This document shows positions 8,499 to 17,404 of a stretch of DNA of 64,000 nt, piece by piece. A model generated the notes under the pieces. It was not told where the DNA came from. It worked only from the letters and a program-made list of their open reading frames with translations, and did no database searches. A program made the translations under genes and the position numbers. Positions within the stretch are counted from its first letter, which is position 1, and each line of letters starts with the position of its first letter. Source of the stretch: an uncultured Alphaproteobacteria bacterium (lineage in GTDB: Bacteria > Pseudomonadota > Alphaproteobacteria > HIMB59 > GCA-002718135); NCBI GenBank assembly GCA_902584805.1, contig CACIBE010000006.1, positions 48,480-112,479 of the forward strand, written 5' to 3'.

Positions 8499-9379
8499 TG
8501 AGATCAATACCTACAGGCCCACGTCCAAAACATCTAACCATAGGAAGAATTGGATTGTATTGTTTTATTTTTGTATGTGCGATATTTTTTTTAATGCCTC
8601 TTTATGTAATGATTATAACTTCACTTAAAGATATGGATGAAATTAGAGCTGCTAATATTTTAAATCTACCAAAAGAACTAAGTTTTTATTCTTGGCCTAA
8701 AGCATGGTCCCAGGCCTGTACTGGCTTTGTTTGTGAAGGTTTAAAACCAGGTTTTTTTAATTCTGTAAAAATTACTGTCCCGAGTGTTATTGTGTCTGTT
8801 GGTCTAAGTGCACTAAATGGGTATGCTCTTGCTTTTTGGCGTTTTAAAGGAGCTTATTTATTTTTTGGACTTTGTTTGTTTGGTGCATTTATTCCATATC
8901 AGGTAATGGTTTACCCTTTATTAAAAATCGAAGACGCTTTAGGTATTTATTCAACTCTTCCTGGGATAATTTTAGTTCATACAATATTTGGTATGCCTAT
9001 ACTAACACTAATTTTTAGGAATTTTTATGCCAGTTTACCAATAGATCTTTTTAAAGCCGCAAGAATTGATGGAGGTAATTTTATAAAAATATTTTTATAT
9101 GTTATTATCCCAATGTCTGCCCCTATAACTATTGTAGCTGTCATTCTTCAAGTTACTGGAATTTGGAATGATTTTCTTCTAGGATTAGTTTTTGCAGGTA
9201 GAGACAACCAACCTATGACAGTTCAATTAAATAACATAGTGCAAGTTGATTATGGGGTTGCAGAATATAATGTAGATATGTCTGCAACTATTTTAACATC
9301 ACTTGTTCCACTTTTTGTTTATTTTATATCAGGAAGATGGTTTGTAAGAGGAATAGCAGCTGGAGCAATTAAGGGGTAA
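8498..9379 (+). CDS. ABC sugar permease, MalG-like (glucose/mannose importer)
   Basis: A 293-residue inner-membrane protein with about six transmembrane segments. The EAA loop is FKAARIDGGNFIKIFLYVII (about 186-205) and the C-terminus GIAAGAIKG is the standard end of MalG-type subunits. It forms the heterodimeric channel with the product of 7617. The ATPase gene starts 2 bp after its stop codon. Confidence 0.87.
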   Translation: MRSIPTGPRPKHLTIGRIGLYCFIFVCAIFFLMPLYVMIITSLKDMDEIRAANILNLPKELSFYSWPKAWSQACTGFVCEGLKPGFFNSVKITVPSVIVSVGLSALNGYALAFWRFKGAYLFFGLCLFGAFIPYQVMVYPLLKIEDALGIYSTLPGIILVHTIFGMPILTLIFRNFYASLPIDLFKAARIDGGNFIKIFLYVIIPMSAPITIVAVILQVTGIWNDFLLGLVFAGRDNQPMTVQLNNIVQVDYGVAEYNVDMSATILTSLVPLFVYFISGRWFVRGIAAGAIKG

Positions 9380-9381
9380 TA

Positions 9382-10455
9382 ATGAAAAATAATGTAGAAG
9401 TAAAAAATATCTCATTCAGTTATGGTAAAACTGAAATTCTAAAAGATTTAAGCCTTGATATAAGAGAGGGTGAATTTATGGTTTTACTTGGCCCTTCAGG
9501 TTGTGGAAAAACAACTCTTTTAAATTGTATTGCAGGACTTCTAGATTTAACTGATGGACAGATTTGGATTGAAGATGACAACGTTACATGGAAAGAACCA
9601 AAAGATAGGCATATAGGAATGGTATTCCAATCCTATGCATTATATCCAAGTATGACGGTTGAGAAAAATTTATCATTTGGACTAAGAATGATGAATACGC
9701 CAAAGAATATAATTAATGAAAAAATTGATAAAGCGGCAAATCTCCTACAAATAAATGAATTACTTAAAAGAAAACCTTCTCAACTCTCTGGAGGTCAAAG
9801 GCAACGTGTTGCTATTGGTAGAGCTTTAGTTAGAGATGCAAAAGTTTTTTTATTTGATGAACCTTTAAGTAACCTTGATGCAAAATTAAGAGCTGAACTA
9901 CGCTATGAAATTAAAAAACTTCATAGAGATTTATCAAATACAATGATTTATGTTACTCATGATCAGATAGAAGCCATGACTCTTGCTGATCGTATATCAG
10001 TGATGAAAGATGGATTAATACAACAATTAGATACTCCTAAGCAAATTTATAACAAACCTGCTAATTTATTTGTTGCTGGTTTTATTGGATCTCCTAGTAT
10101 GAATTTTTTAAAAGCCAGCTATGACAAATCAAATAAAAAAATAATTGTTGGCAAAAAGCAAATTGATATTTCTAAATATGAAAATATAAATAATTTGATG
10201 AATGATCAAGGGGTTGTCTTTGGAATAAGACCTGAAAATATAAACATAGAGAAAAATGAAAATTCTATTCAATGTAAAGTTGAATTAGTGGAACCTATGG
10301 GGGCAGATACTCTTGTGTGGACTAGTGTTGAAGGTAATCCAATATCTATTAGGCTAGAAGGAAGTTCGAATTTTAATTTAAATGATGAAATAAACATTTC
10401 ATTTGATATAAATAAATCTTCAATATTTGACAGCAAATCAGAGGAGAGAATTTAA
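9382..10455 (+). CDS. ABC transporter ATPase, MalK/UgpC type
   Basis: A 357-residue nucleotide-binding subunit. Walker A is GPSGCGKTT (37-45), the Q-loop is FQSYALYPS (82-90), the signature is LSGGQRQR (135-142), Walker B is VFLFDEP (155-161), the D-loop is SNLD and the switch histidine is His193 in THDQ. Residues from about 235 form the MalK-type regulatory (TOBE/OB) domain, including GIRPENI. It is the only importer ATPase in this block, so it may energise both this permease pair and the fused permease at 2409; MalK-type ATPases are known to be shared. GAGGAG at 10441-10446 within its end is the ribosome site of the next gene. Confidence 0.92.
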   Translation: MKNNVEVKNISFSYGKTEILKDLSLDIREGEFMVLLGPSGCGKTTLLNCIAGLLDLTDGQIWIEDDNVTWKEPKDRHIGMVFQSYALYPSMTVEKNLSFGLRMMNTPKNIINEKIDKAANLLQINELLKRKPSQLSGGQRQRVAIGRALVRDAKVFLFDEPLSNLDAKLRAELRYEIKKLHRDLSNTMIYVTHDQIEAMTLADRISVMKDGLIQQLDTPKQIYNKPANLFVAGFIGSPSMNFLKASYDKSNKKIIVGKKQIDISKYENINNLMNDQGVVFGIRPENINIEKNENSIQCKVELVEPMGADTLVWTSVEGNPISIRLEGSSNFNLNDEINISFDINKSSIFDSKSEERI

Positions 10456-11228
10456 TGAACAGAAACGAAGTAACAATGCAGTTGTACACAACAAGAAAAT
10501 TTCAACCTTACGAACCAATATTTAAATTCTTATCTGACTCTGGGATAGAAAATATAGAACTCTTTGATTTAGATAAAATTGATTTAGATAAATTTAAATC
10601 AATGATGGATGAAAATGGCATTTCTATAAAATCTTCTCACATAAGTTTTCAAGCAATTACAAATACAGAAGAAACTATTAGAAGGATGAAATATCTAAAT
10701 ATTAAGCATGCGATAGTACCTTCCGTGCCTGAAAAATTTAGTAAAGACTTTGCATCAAATTTTGATCTTGATGAAGACACTTGGAATAACTTTGGTAAAG
10801 ATCTCTCATCATATGTCAAAACGTATGAAGATAATGGCCTAACACTAGGTTATCATAATCATTCATTTGAATTTAGACCCCTTCCTAGTGGTAAGCTTCC
10901 AATAGAATGTATGATGGATCAAAATGAAAATCTAAAAATGGAACTTGATCTTGGGTGGGCAGTTGCTGGAAAAGCAGATCCACTTGAATGGATAGAAAAA
11001 TATAAAAATAAAATTATTGGCTGTCACTTGAAAGATTTTTTTGATGAAACAAAAAATCTTTTAGATCATAGTGAGCAATCTGCAGTAGGAGAAGGTTTTA
11101 TAGATTGGCCTAAGCTTATTGGGGAAGTTAAAAAAACACCATGCGAAGTTTTTGTCTTAGAACATGATGATCCAAAAGATTATAAAGAATACACAACCAA
11201 ATCTTTAGAATATTTAGAAACAATTTAA
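10455..11228 (+). CDS. Sugar phosphate isomerase/epimerase-like TIM-barrel protein
   Basis: A 257-residue AP-endonuclease-2/xylose-isomerase-like TIM barrel. Metal-ligand candidates follow the family pattern: His in YHNHSFEF, Glu/Asp in MELDLGWA, His in GCHLKDF, and Glu-His in VLEHDDP near the end. Proteins of this family next to Gfo/Idh/MocA dehydrogenases act as epimerases or as lyases/hydratases on 3-keto-glycosides. Its start overlaps the ATPase stop by one base (TAATG), so it belongs to the importer operon. The reaction is not determined by sequence alone. Confidence 0.8.
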   Translation: MNRNEVTMQLYTTRKFQPYEPIFKFLSDSGIENIELFDLDKIDLDKFKSMMDENGISIKSSHISFQAITNTEETIRRMKYLNIKHAIVPSVPEKFSKDFASNFDLDEDTWNNFGKDLSSYVKTYEDNGLTLGYHNHSFEFRPLPSGKLPIECMMDQNENLKMELDLGWAVAGKADPLEWIEKYKNKIIGCHLKDFFDETKNLLDHSEQSAVGEGFIDWPKLIGEVKKTPCEVFVLEHDDPKDYKEYTTKSLEYLETI

Positions 11229-12352
11229 TGAATATTGGAATTGTTGGCTGTGGAAATATTTCTGAAACTTATTTTGAGTGTCAAAAAATATACAATAATT
11301 TTAAAATAATTGCATGTGCTGATATATACAAAGAAGCTGCATCTAATGCTGCATCAAAATATAATGTTAAGGCATTATCAGTTAAGGAAATTTTAGAAAA
11401 TAATGAAATTGATTTAATTATTAATCTAACAATTCCTGCCGCGCATAAAGAAATTATTACAAAATCATTACTTAATGGAAAACACTGTTTTAGTGAAAAA
11501 CCTCTAGCAATGAATTTTCAAGAAGGTTTAGAAATACAAAAATTAGCAAATGAAAAGGGTTTATATGTTGGATGCGCACCCGATACATTTTTAGGAGCTT
11601 CAGGACAAAAAGCTAGAAAATTAATTGAAGACAATAGGATAGGTAAAATTGTTCTTGGTACATTTAATTTAATGTCACATGGGATGGAGCATTGGCACCC
11701 TAATCCAGATTTTTTCTTTAAACCTGGTGCTGGACCAGTTTTTGATGTTGGTGTTTATTATATTACTCAATTAGTTAACTTAATTGGACCAGTTAAACGA
11801 ATAAATGCAATCAGTGGAACTGCTACAAATGAGAGAACAATAACTAGTCAACCTAGATATGGAGATAAAATTAAAGTTGAAACACCAACAACATTAATGG
11901 GCTCGTTAGAATTTACAAATAACGCTAAAATCCAGTTTTTTTGTACTTGGGATGTTTGGAAAAATAAGCACTCGACAATCGAGCTTTATGGATTAGATGG
12001 AAGTATGATTGTGCCTGACCCCAATTTTTTTAGTGGTGATTTACTCATTTCTCAAAAAGATAGTGATTGGGAAACAATTAATAATGATAATATGTTGTTA
12101 GGTATTCCTAATAAAAGTGATGGAGAAGGTAATAAAAAAGCAAATTATAGAGGTATTGGTCTTTCAGAAATGATTGATTCAATTGCTAAAAATCGTAAAG
12201 CAAGATGTTCACTTGAATTATCTCTTCATGTTTTAGAAATAATGGACGGTATAATAAAATCTGCAGAGGAAAAAAGATCATATATTTTAACTACAAATCC
12301 TGAACAACCAGATTTACTAACTGAAGAAGAAATAAGTAAACTAAAAATTTAA
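11228..12352 (+). CDS. Gfo/Idh/MocA family oxidoreductase (second copy)
   Basis: A 374-residue NAD(P)-dependent oxidoreductase with Rossmann start NIGIVGCGNISETY, the signature HCFSEKPLAMNF near 97-108, and a C-terminal domain with GAGPVFDVGVYYITQL. It is not a close copy of the protein at 4237: length, signature context and C-terminus differ. It is coupled to the upstream isomerase-like gene through a TAATG overlap. The pairing of a Gfo/Idh/MocA protein, a TIM-barrel protein and a beta-glucosidase points to glycoside catabolism through keto-sugar intermediates (inference). Confidence 0.84.
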   Translation: MNIGIVGCGNISETYFECQKIYNNFKIIACADIYKEAASNAASKYNVKALSVKEILENNEIDLIINLTIPAAHKEIITKSLLNGKHCFSEKPLAMNFQEGLEIQKLANEKGLYVGCAPDTFLGASGQKARKLIEDNRIGKIVLGTFNLMSHGMEHWHPNPDFFFKPGAGPVFDVGVYYITQLVNLIGPVKRINAISGTATNERTITSQPRYGDKIKVETPTTLMGSLEFTNNAKIQFFCTWDVWKNKHSTIELYGLDGSMIVPDPNFFSGDLLISQKDSDWETINNDNMLLGIPNKSDGEGNKKANYRGIGLSEMIDSIAKNRKARCSLELSLHVLEIMDGIIKSAEEKRSYILTTNPEQPDLLTEEEISKLKI

Positions 12353-12354
12353 AC

Positions 12355-13716
12355 ATGTCAGAAATTAAATTTCCATCTGATTTTATTTGGGGTGCATCAT
12401 CCGCAGCCTATCAAATTGAAGGTGCTTGGAACATTGATGGAAAATCTCCTAGTATTTGGGATACTTTTACTCAAACTAAAGGTAATGTTCATAATGATGA
12501 AAATGCAAATATAACTTGTGATTTTTATAATAATTATAAAGAAGATATTTCTTTAATGAAAGAAGCTGGATTAAAAAGTTTCCGCTTTTCTACTGCATGG
12601 TCTAGAATTCTCCCTAATGGTTTTGGCAAAGTAAATCAAAAAGGTTTAGATTTTTACAATCGTGTTATTGACTCACTCTTAGAAAAAAATATTGAGCCTT
12701 TTATATGTCTCTATCATTGGGATTTACCACAAATTTTACAAGATAAAGGTGGTTGGACAAATAGAGAATCTTTAGATTGGTTTACAGAATTAACAAATAT
12801 TGTTGTTTCCAATACTTGTGATAGGGTTAAAAAATACTCAACTTTTAATGAACCTGTAGTTTTTACTCTTGCTGGATACGGACAAGGAATAATGGCTCCT
12901 GGTATAAGTGATTTTACAAAAACATTACAAGCTGTGCATCATGTTAATTTATCACACGGATTTTCTATTAAAGAAATGAGATCAATTTCATCCGATCTAA
13001 AATGTGGTTGTGTTAATGTTATGGCTCCAATTAAATCATTTTCTAACAAAGAAAAAGATATTGAGGCTTCAAAAATTGCAAATGTTTTTTTCAATACTTT
13101 ATTTACAGACCCACAATATCTAGGAAATTATGATCCATATATAGCTCAGCAAATGAAAGATATAATTAAGGATGGAGATATGAAAATAATTAAACAAAAA
13201 TTAGATTATTTTGGACTTAATTTTTATTCACATTTTCATGTTCAGGCAGATCCAAGTGACAAATTATTTATGGGAGCTAAAACAAATAATGATGCAGGTT
13301 TTACTTTACTTCCTCCTCCTGATGATGCTGAAGTAAATCCAATGGGGTGGGAAATTGCTCCATCTTCTTTTTATGATCAAATTATGCAAGTAAAAGAAAA
13401 ATATGGAAGTCCGTTAATTTATATAACTGAAAATGGTGTAGCAACTGAAGATGTATTATCAGAAAAAAATACGATATCAGATGAAGAAAGAATTAGTTTT
13501 TATAAACGATATTTAATTTGCTTAAATAAAGCAATCAATGACGGGGCTGATGTTCGAGGTTTTTATGCATGGTCGTTTACAGATAATTTTGAATGGCATA
13601 GGGGATATGACATGAGATTTGGTATGGTTTATATAGACTATGAAAATCAAAAAAGAATTCCAAAAGATTCATTTTTCTTTTATAAAAATCTTATAGAAAG
13701 TTCAGCAATTAGTTAG
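12355..13716 (+). CDS. Beta-glucosidase, glycoside hydrolase family 1
   Basis: A 453-residue GH1 enzyme of the usual length. The N-terminal signature FPSDFIWGASSAAYQIEGAW (6-25) is textbook GH1. The acid/base glutamate is Glu166 in TFNEP and the nucleophile is Glu359 in YITENG. There is no signal peptide, so it acts in the cytoplasm on glycosides brought in by the linked importers, releasing glucose. It is the last gene of the operon. Its 3' end overlaps by 8 bp the convergent mlaC gene, so both stop codons lie inside the other gene. Confidence 0.93.
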   Translation: MSEIKFPSDFIWGASSAAYQIEGAWNIDGKSPSIWDTFTQTKGNVHNDENANITCDFYNNYKEDISLMKEAGLKSFRFSTAWSRILPNGFGKVNQKGLDFYNRVIDSLLEKNIEPFICLYHWDLPQILQDKGGWTNRESLDWFTELTNIVVSNTCDRVKKYSTFNEPVVFTLAGYGQGIMAPGISDFTKTLQAVHHVNLSHGFSIKEMRSISSDLKCGCVNVMAPIKSFSNKEKDIEASKIANVFFNTLFTDPQYLGNYDPYIAQQMKDIIKDGDMKIIKQKLDYFGLNFYSHFHVQADPSDKLFMGAKTNNDAGFTLLPPPDDAEVNPMGWEIAPSSFYDQIMQVKEKYGSPLIYITENGVATEDVLSEKNTISDEERISFYKRYLICLNKAINDGADVRGFYAWSFTDNFEWHRGYDMRFGMVYIDYENQKRIPKDSFFFYKNLIESSAIS

Positions 13717-14311
13717 TAATTTTGTTGTAGCTTATCTGATTTTGTTCAAACAAAACTTCATTAAATTTTGAAAGATCATTATCAACTTTTTTTAACATAG
13801 AATTAAATTCTGACCTTTTTGTTACTACTAAAGAAATATCAGCAACAATTAAATCAATAACAAAAAACTGATCTTTTGATTCTTTTACTCGCCATGTTAC
13901 AACAACTGATCCAGTATCTGAAAAAATCTCCATATCTATCAAAGTGACTTGATTTTTGTTGTCATATTTTGATTTTGTTAATTCATATGTTTGGTCTGAA
14001 TAACCTTGCATCATTGAAGCTATATTTAAAGCTAAATGTCGTTTAAAATTATCAATGTAGATTTTTTTTGTATTTTTATCTGATTTTTTCCAAGCTTCTC
14101 CTGCAACAAACTTAGCTATACCAGTACCAGCAAAATTATTATTAATTGTTTTTTCAATTAAAAGAAATCTGTTTTCATTAGAGAGATTTTGATTTTTATA
14201 AGCTTCAAGAATTATATCAATTTCTCTTTTCAACCATTCTGAAGTTTCATCAGAATATAAATTTTTTGAAATAAAGATTATAAAAATAAATATAATTAAA
14301 TTAAACTTCAT
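13709..14311 (-). CDS. mlaC: MlaC/Ttg2D-family phospholipid-binding protein
   Basis: A 200-residue secreted protein of the MlaC family, which shuttles phospholipids across the periplasm between MlaA in the outer membrane and the MlaFEDB complex. The signal peptide is MKFNLIIFIFIIFISKNLYS. Family features include FAGTGIAKFVAGEAWKK and the C-terminal VVTWRVKESKDQFFVIDLI, followed by a final helix with RSEFNSML. It directly follows mlaA with a 1-bp overlap. The mlaFED genes are not in the window. Confidence 0.82.
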   Translation of the reverse strand: MKFNLIIFIFIIFISKNLYSDETSEWLKREIDIILEAYKNQNLSNENRFLLIEKTINNNFAGTGIAKFVAGEAWKKSDKNTKKIYIDNFKRHLALNIASMMQGYSDQTYELTKSKYDNKNQVTLIDMEIFSDTGSVVVTWRVKESKDQFFVIDLIVADISLVVTKRSEFNSMLKKVDNDLSKFNEVLFEQNQISYNKITN

Positions 14312-15096
14312 TATTCAAATTCAATGCTAATTAGTGGCAGAGGTGTTAATTCTGAATCATCAACATTGTTAATTGCTGCCTTTCGGTTTTGATAATATGA
14401 GCTTCTTACTGCAGCATAATAATCTACTGAATTATCTCTTAAGGCATTAACTTCATCAATTATTTGTGATCTTGTATCAACTGCATTAACTGCTGTTCTC
14501 ATTGGTACTAACCAAGCTTCTCCTTCACTTACTGCATATGCATTAATTGGATCAGTCATCATTGTTAAAACCATTCCTGAAGCATCTCTAAGATTTGATG
14601 GACCAAATAAAGGAAGAACAATGTAAAAACCATCTCCAACACCCCAAGTTGCAAGTGTTTGTCCATAATCCTCCTCTTTTTCTTCAAGACCGACCTTTTC
14701 AGCTACATCAAATAAGCCAAATACACCCACAGTACTATTAAGAATAAATCTTCCTGATGATTGAATGGCATTTTCACCTTGACCTTGTAATAATTGATTA
14801 ACAACAACCAAAGGAGCTCTTAAATTACTAATAAAATTATTTATTCCACCTTGTATTGGAGAAGGTAATTTTTTATAGCCTTTTGCAATTGGTTCTAAAA
14901 CAATTCTATCAGCTACATTATTAAAACTAAATATAGCTCTATTTAGTGGTTCAAAAGGATCATATATTTCATCTTCTATCGTGGTTGTTTCAAAGTCCTC
15001 AGAGTCAGTATTTACTTGATCAGCATCACTAGCAATTACGTTATAGGATAGTAAACTGAAAAATAGAAAAAATAGAATTATAATTTTTTTACTCAT
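14311..15096 (-). CDS. mlaA: MlaA (VacJ) family outer-membrane lipid-asymmetry protein
   Basis: A 261-residue VacJ/MlaA protein. The conserved start of the domain is YDPFEPLNRAIFSFN at about 45-59, followed by GINNFISNLRAPL and NSTVGVFGLFDVA, and later YGQTLATWGVG with LPLFGPSNLRD. It removes mislocalised phospholipid from the outer leaflet and hands it to MlaC, encoded next. The N-terminus has a signal peptide but no lipobox cysteine (SYNVIASDADQ), although E. coli MlaA is a lipoprotein; here it is likely a soluble or integral form. Confidence 0.9.
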   Translation of the reverse strand: MSKKIIILFFLFFSLLSYNVIASDADQVNTDSEDFETTTIEDEIYDPFEPLNRAIFSFNNVADRIVLEPIAKGYKKLPSPIQGGINNFISNLRAPLVVVNQLLQGQGENAIQSSGRFILNSTVGVFGLFDVAEKVGLEEKEEDYGQTLATWGVGDGFYIVLPLFGPSNLRDASGMVLTMMTDPINAYAVSEGEAWLVPMRTAVNAVDTRSQIIDEVNALRDNSVDYYAAVRSSYYQNRKAAINNVDDSELTPLPLISIEFE

Positions 15097-15175
15097 AGAC
15101 TAATCACTAATAACTAAACTATTATTTAATATAGTTTATAAATTACATTATATATATCTCTATTATAGCAAAAAA

Positions 15176-17404
15176 ATGACAGAAAATTCGCAAAATTATC
15201 TTGATTTATTAAATAAAGAACAAAGAAATGCTGTAGAGCAAACTAATGGTTCATTACTTGTATTAGCTGGCGCGGGTAGTGGCAAAACAAGGGTATTAAC
15301 CTTTAGAATCTTGAATATATTAATAAAAAAACTTGCTACTCCGAGGCAAATTTTAGCAGTTACTTTTACAAATAAAGCTGCGAGCGAAATGAAGTCACGA
15401 ATCGGAGATACATTAAATTTCCCTATAGATAATATGTGGGTGGGAACATTTCACTCTTTATCACTAAGAATACTAAGACAACATTATGAAGAAGTAGGAC
15501 TAAGAAAAAATTTTTTAATTATTGATGTAGATGACCAGTTAAAATTGATAAAAAATATTTGTGAGGTAGAAAAAATAGACACAAAAGAAACTTCACCTAA
15601 ATATTATTTATCAGCAATAGATAATTTAAAAAACAAAGGAATAAGTCCAAATGAATTGAGTGAAAATAAATATCGGAAAAACGATAAAGAACTTCGAAAA
15701 ATCTATAGTATTTATCAGTCTGAACTTCTTCGATTAAATAGTGTTGATTTTGGTGACTTGATTTTATTTTGTATAAAAATTTTTCAAAAAAATAAAAATA
15801 TATTATCAAAATATCAAAACATTTTTAAATATATTCATGTAGATGAATATCAAGATATTAATCCAATACAACAAGAGTGGATTCATTTTTTATATAAAGG
15901 AAATAAAAATATATGTTGCGTTGGTGATGATGATCAATCAATATATTCTTGGAGAGGAGCTGATGTTACTAATTTATTAAATTTTGAAAAAAATTTCGAG
16001 AATGTAACAATTGTAAGACTAGAACAAAATTATCGGTCTACAAGAAATATATTAAGTTGTGCATCAACTCTTATTTCTAAAAATAAAGGAAGATATGGAA
16101 AAGAATTATGGAGTAAAAATCAGATTGGTGAAAAAATTACAATTAATGGATTTTGGGAAACAAAAGAAGAGTCTGTTTTTGTAACAGACAAAATAGAAAA
16201 TATAATAAAAGATAAAATAAATTTGAGTGAAATCTCAATCTTATTTCGAGTAGCTGCTCATACTAGATCTTTTGAAGAAAGATTAATTAATCTTGGGTTG
16301 CCTTATAAAATAATTGGTGGATTACGATTTTATGAAAGAAAAGAAATCAAAGATATAATTGCGTATTTAAGATTAACAAATAATCTATCTGACGACTTAG
16401 CTTTTGAAAGAATAATTAATGTACCCAAAAGAGGTATTGGAAAATCAACAATTAGTAAAATCAGTAGCTATGCAAGAATGAATAATATTTCTCTATTTGA
16501 ATCTGCACAACAACTGACATTTAAGAGTAATTCTAAAGTCAAAGCAGAATTATATAATTTTACTGACAACATTTTAAAATGGCAAAAGGTTAAGAAAAAA
16601 TTTGACCATATTGAATTAACAAAAGTAATTATAGAAGACTCCGGCTATTTAGATTACTTAAAAAAAGAGGAAGAGAGCTCAAATAAACCAGACAGCCTAT
16701 CAAGAATAGACAATTTAAATGAATTTATAGAAAGTTTAAAAGAATTTGAAAACATAGAAGGTTTTTTGGAACATGTATCTTTGGTTATGGAAAATATAAC
16801 AAATACTTCAGAAGAAACTCTAACTCTCATGACAATGCATGCAGCTAAAGGATTGGAGTTTGATTATGTATTTTTAGCTGGCTGGGAGGAAGGAGTTTTT
16901 CCAAGTCAAAGATCAATAGAGGAATCAGGTAATCAGGGATTAGAAGAAGAAAGAAGGTTGGCCTATGTTGCACTAACTAGAGCAAGAAAAAAAATTTATA
17001 TTACTTATGTAAATCAAAATAGATATTCTTTTGCATCACATGATTACAATCTACCATCTAGATTTATAAGCGAGCTTCCAGAAGATAAAGTAGAGATAAA
17101 TGATTCAAAATATATTCAAGATAATAACTTTTTAGATAATTTTTTAGAAACTGATTCATTTAGTGAAGAAATAATTACACCGGGAAGAAGAAGATTATTA
17201 GAAAACTCAAAAAAAAATAATATCGATTGGGATTTTAATCAAGATTTCGAATATGATGTTGATATATCTAAAGGGAAAAATGTTTATCATCAAAAATTTG
17301 GAAACGGAAAAATTATAAAACTAGATGGTGATAAAGCTTTAATTGACTTTGATAATTTTTCTTCAAAAAAAGTATATTTAAAATTTTTGAAAATTATTGA
17401 TTAA
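15176..17404 (+). CDS. uvrD: DNA helicase UvrD/PcrA (superfamily 1)
   Basis: A 742-residue 3'-5' helicase. Motif Q and Walker A appear as LNKEQRNAV and LAGAGSGKT (30-38), motif Ia as AVTFTNKAASEM, Walker B as HVDEYQDINP, motif III as CVGDDDQSIYSWRGAD, motif IV as LEQNYRST, motif V as TLMTMHAAKGLEFD, and motif VI as RRLAYVALTRARK. A C-terminal Tudor-like tail (YHQKFGNGKIIKLDGDKALIDF) is as in PcrA. It functions in nucleotide-excision and mismatch repair and in clearing RecA or RNA polymerase. It is divergent from mlaA and convergent with ligA, overlapping the latter by 11 bp. Confidence 0.94.
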   Translation: MTENSQNYLDLLNKEQRNAVEQTNGSLLVLAGAGSGKTRVLTFRILNILIKKLATPRQILAVTFTNKAASEMKSRIGDTLNFPIDNMWVGTFHSLSLRILRQHYEEVGLRKNFLIIDVDDQLKLIKNICEVEKIDTKETSPKYYLSAIDNLKNKGISPNELSENKYRKNDKELRKIYSIYQSELLRLNSVDFGDLILFCIKIFQKNKNILSKYQNIFKYIHVDEYQDINPIQQEWIHFLYKGNKNICCVGDDDQSIYSWRGADVTNLLNFEKNFENVTIVRLEQNYRSTRNILSCASTLISKNKGRYGKELWSKNQIGEKITINGFWETKEESVFVTDKIENIIKDKINLSEISILFRVAAHTRSFEERLINLGLPYKIIGGLRFYERKEIKDIIAYLRLTNNLSDDLAFERIINVPKRGIGKSTISKISSYARMNNISLFESAQQLTFKSNSKVKAELYNFTDNILKWQKVKKKFDHIELTKVIIEDSGYLDYLKKEEESSNKPDSLSRIDNLNEFIESLKEFENIEGFLEHVSLVMENITNTSEETLTLMTMHAAKGLEFDYVFLAGWEEGVFPSQRSIEESGNQGLEEERRLAYVALTRARKKIYITYVNQNRYSFASHDYNLPSRFISELPEDKVEINDSKYIQDNNFLDNFLETDSFSEEIITPGRRRLLENSKKNNIDWDFNQDFEYDVDISKGKNVYHQKFGNGKIIKLDGDKALIDFDNFSSKKVYLKFLKIID

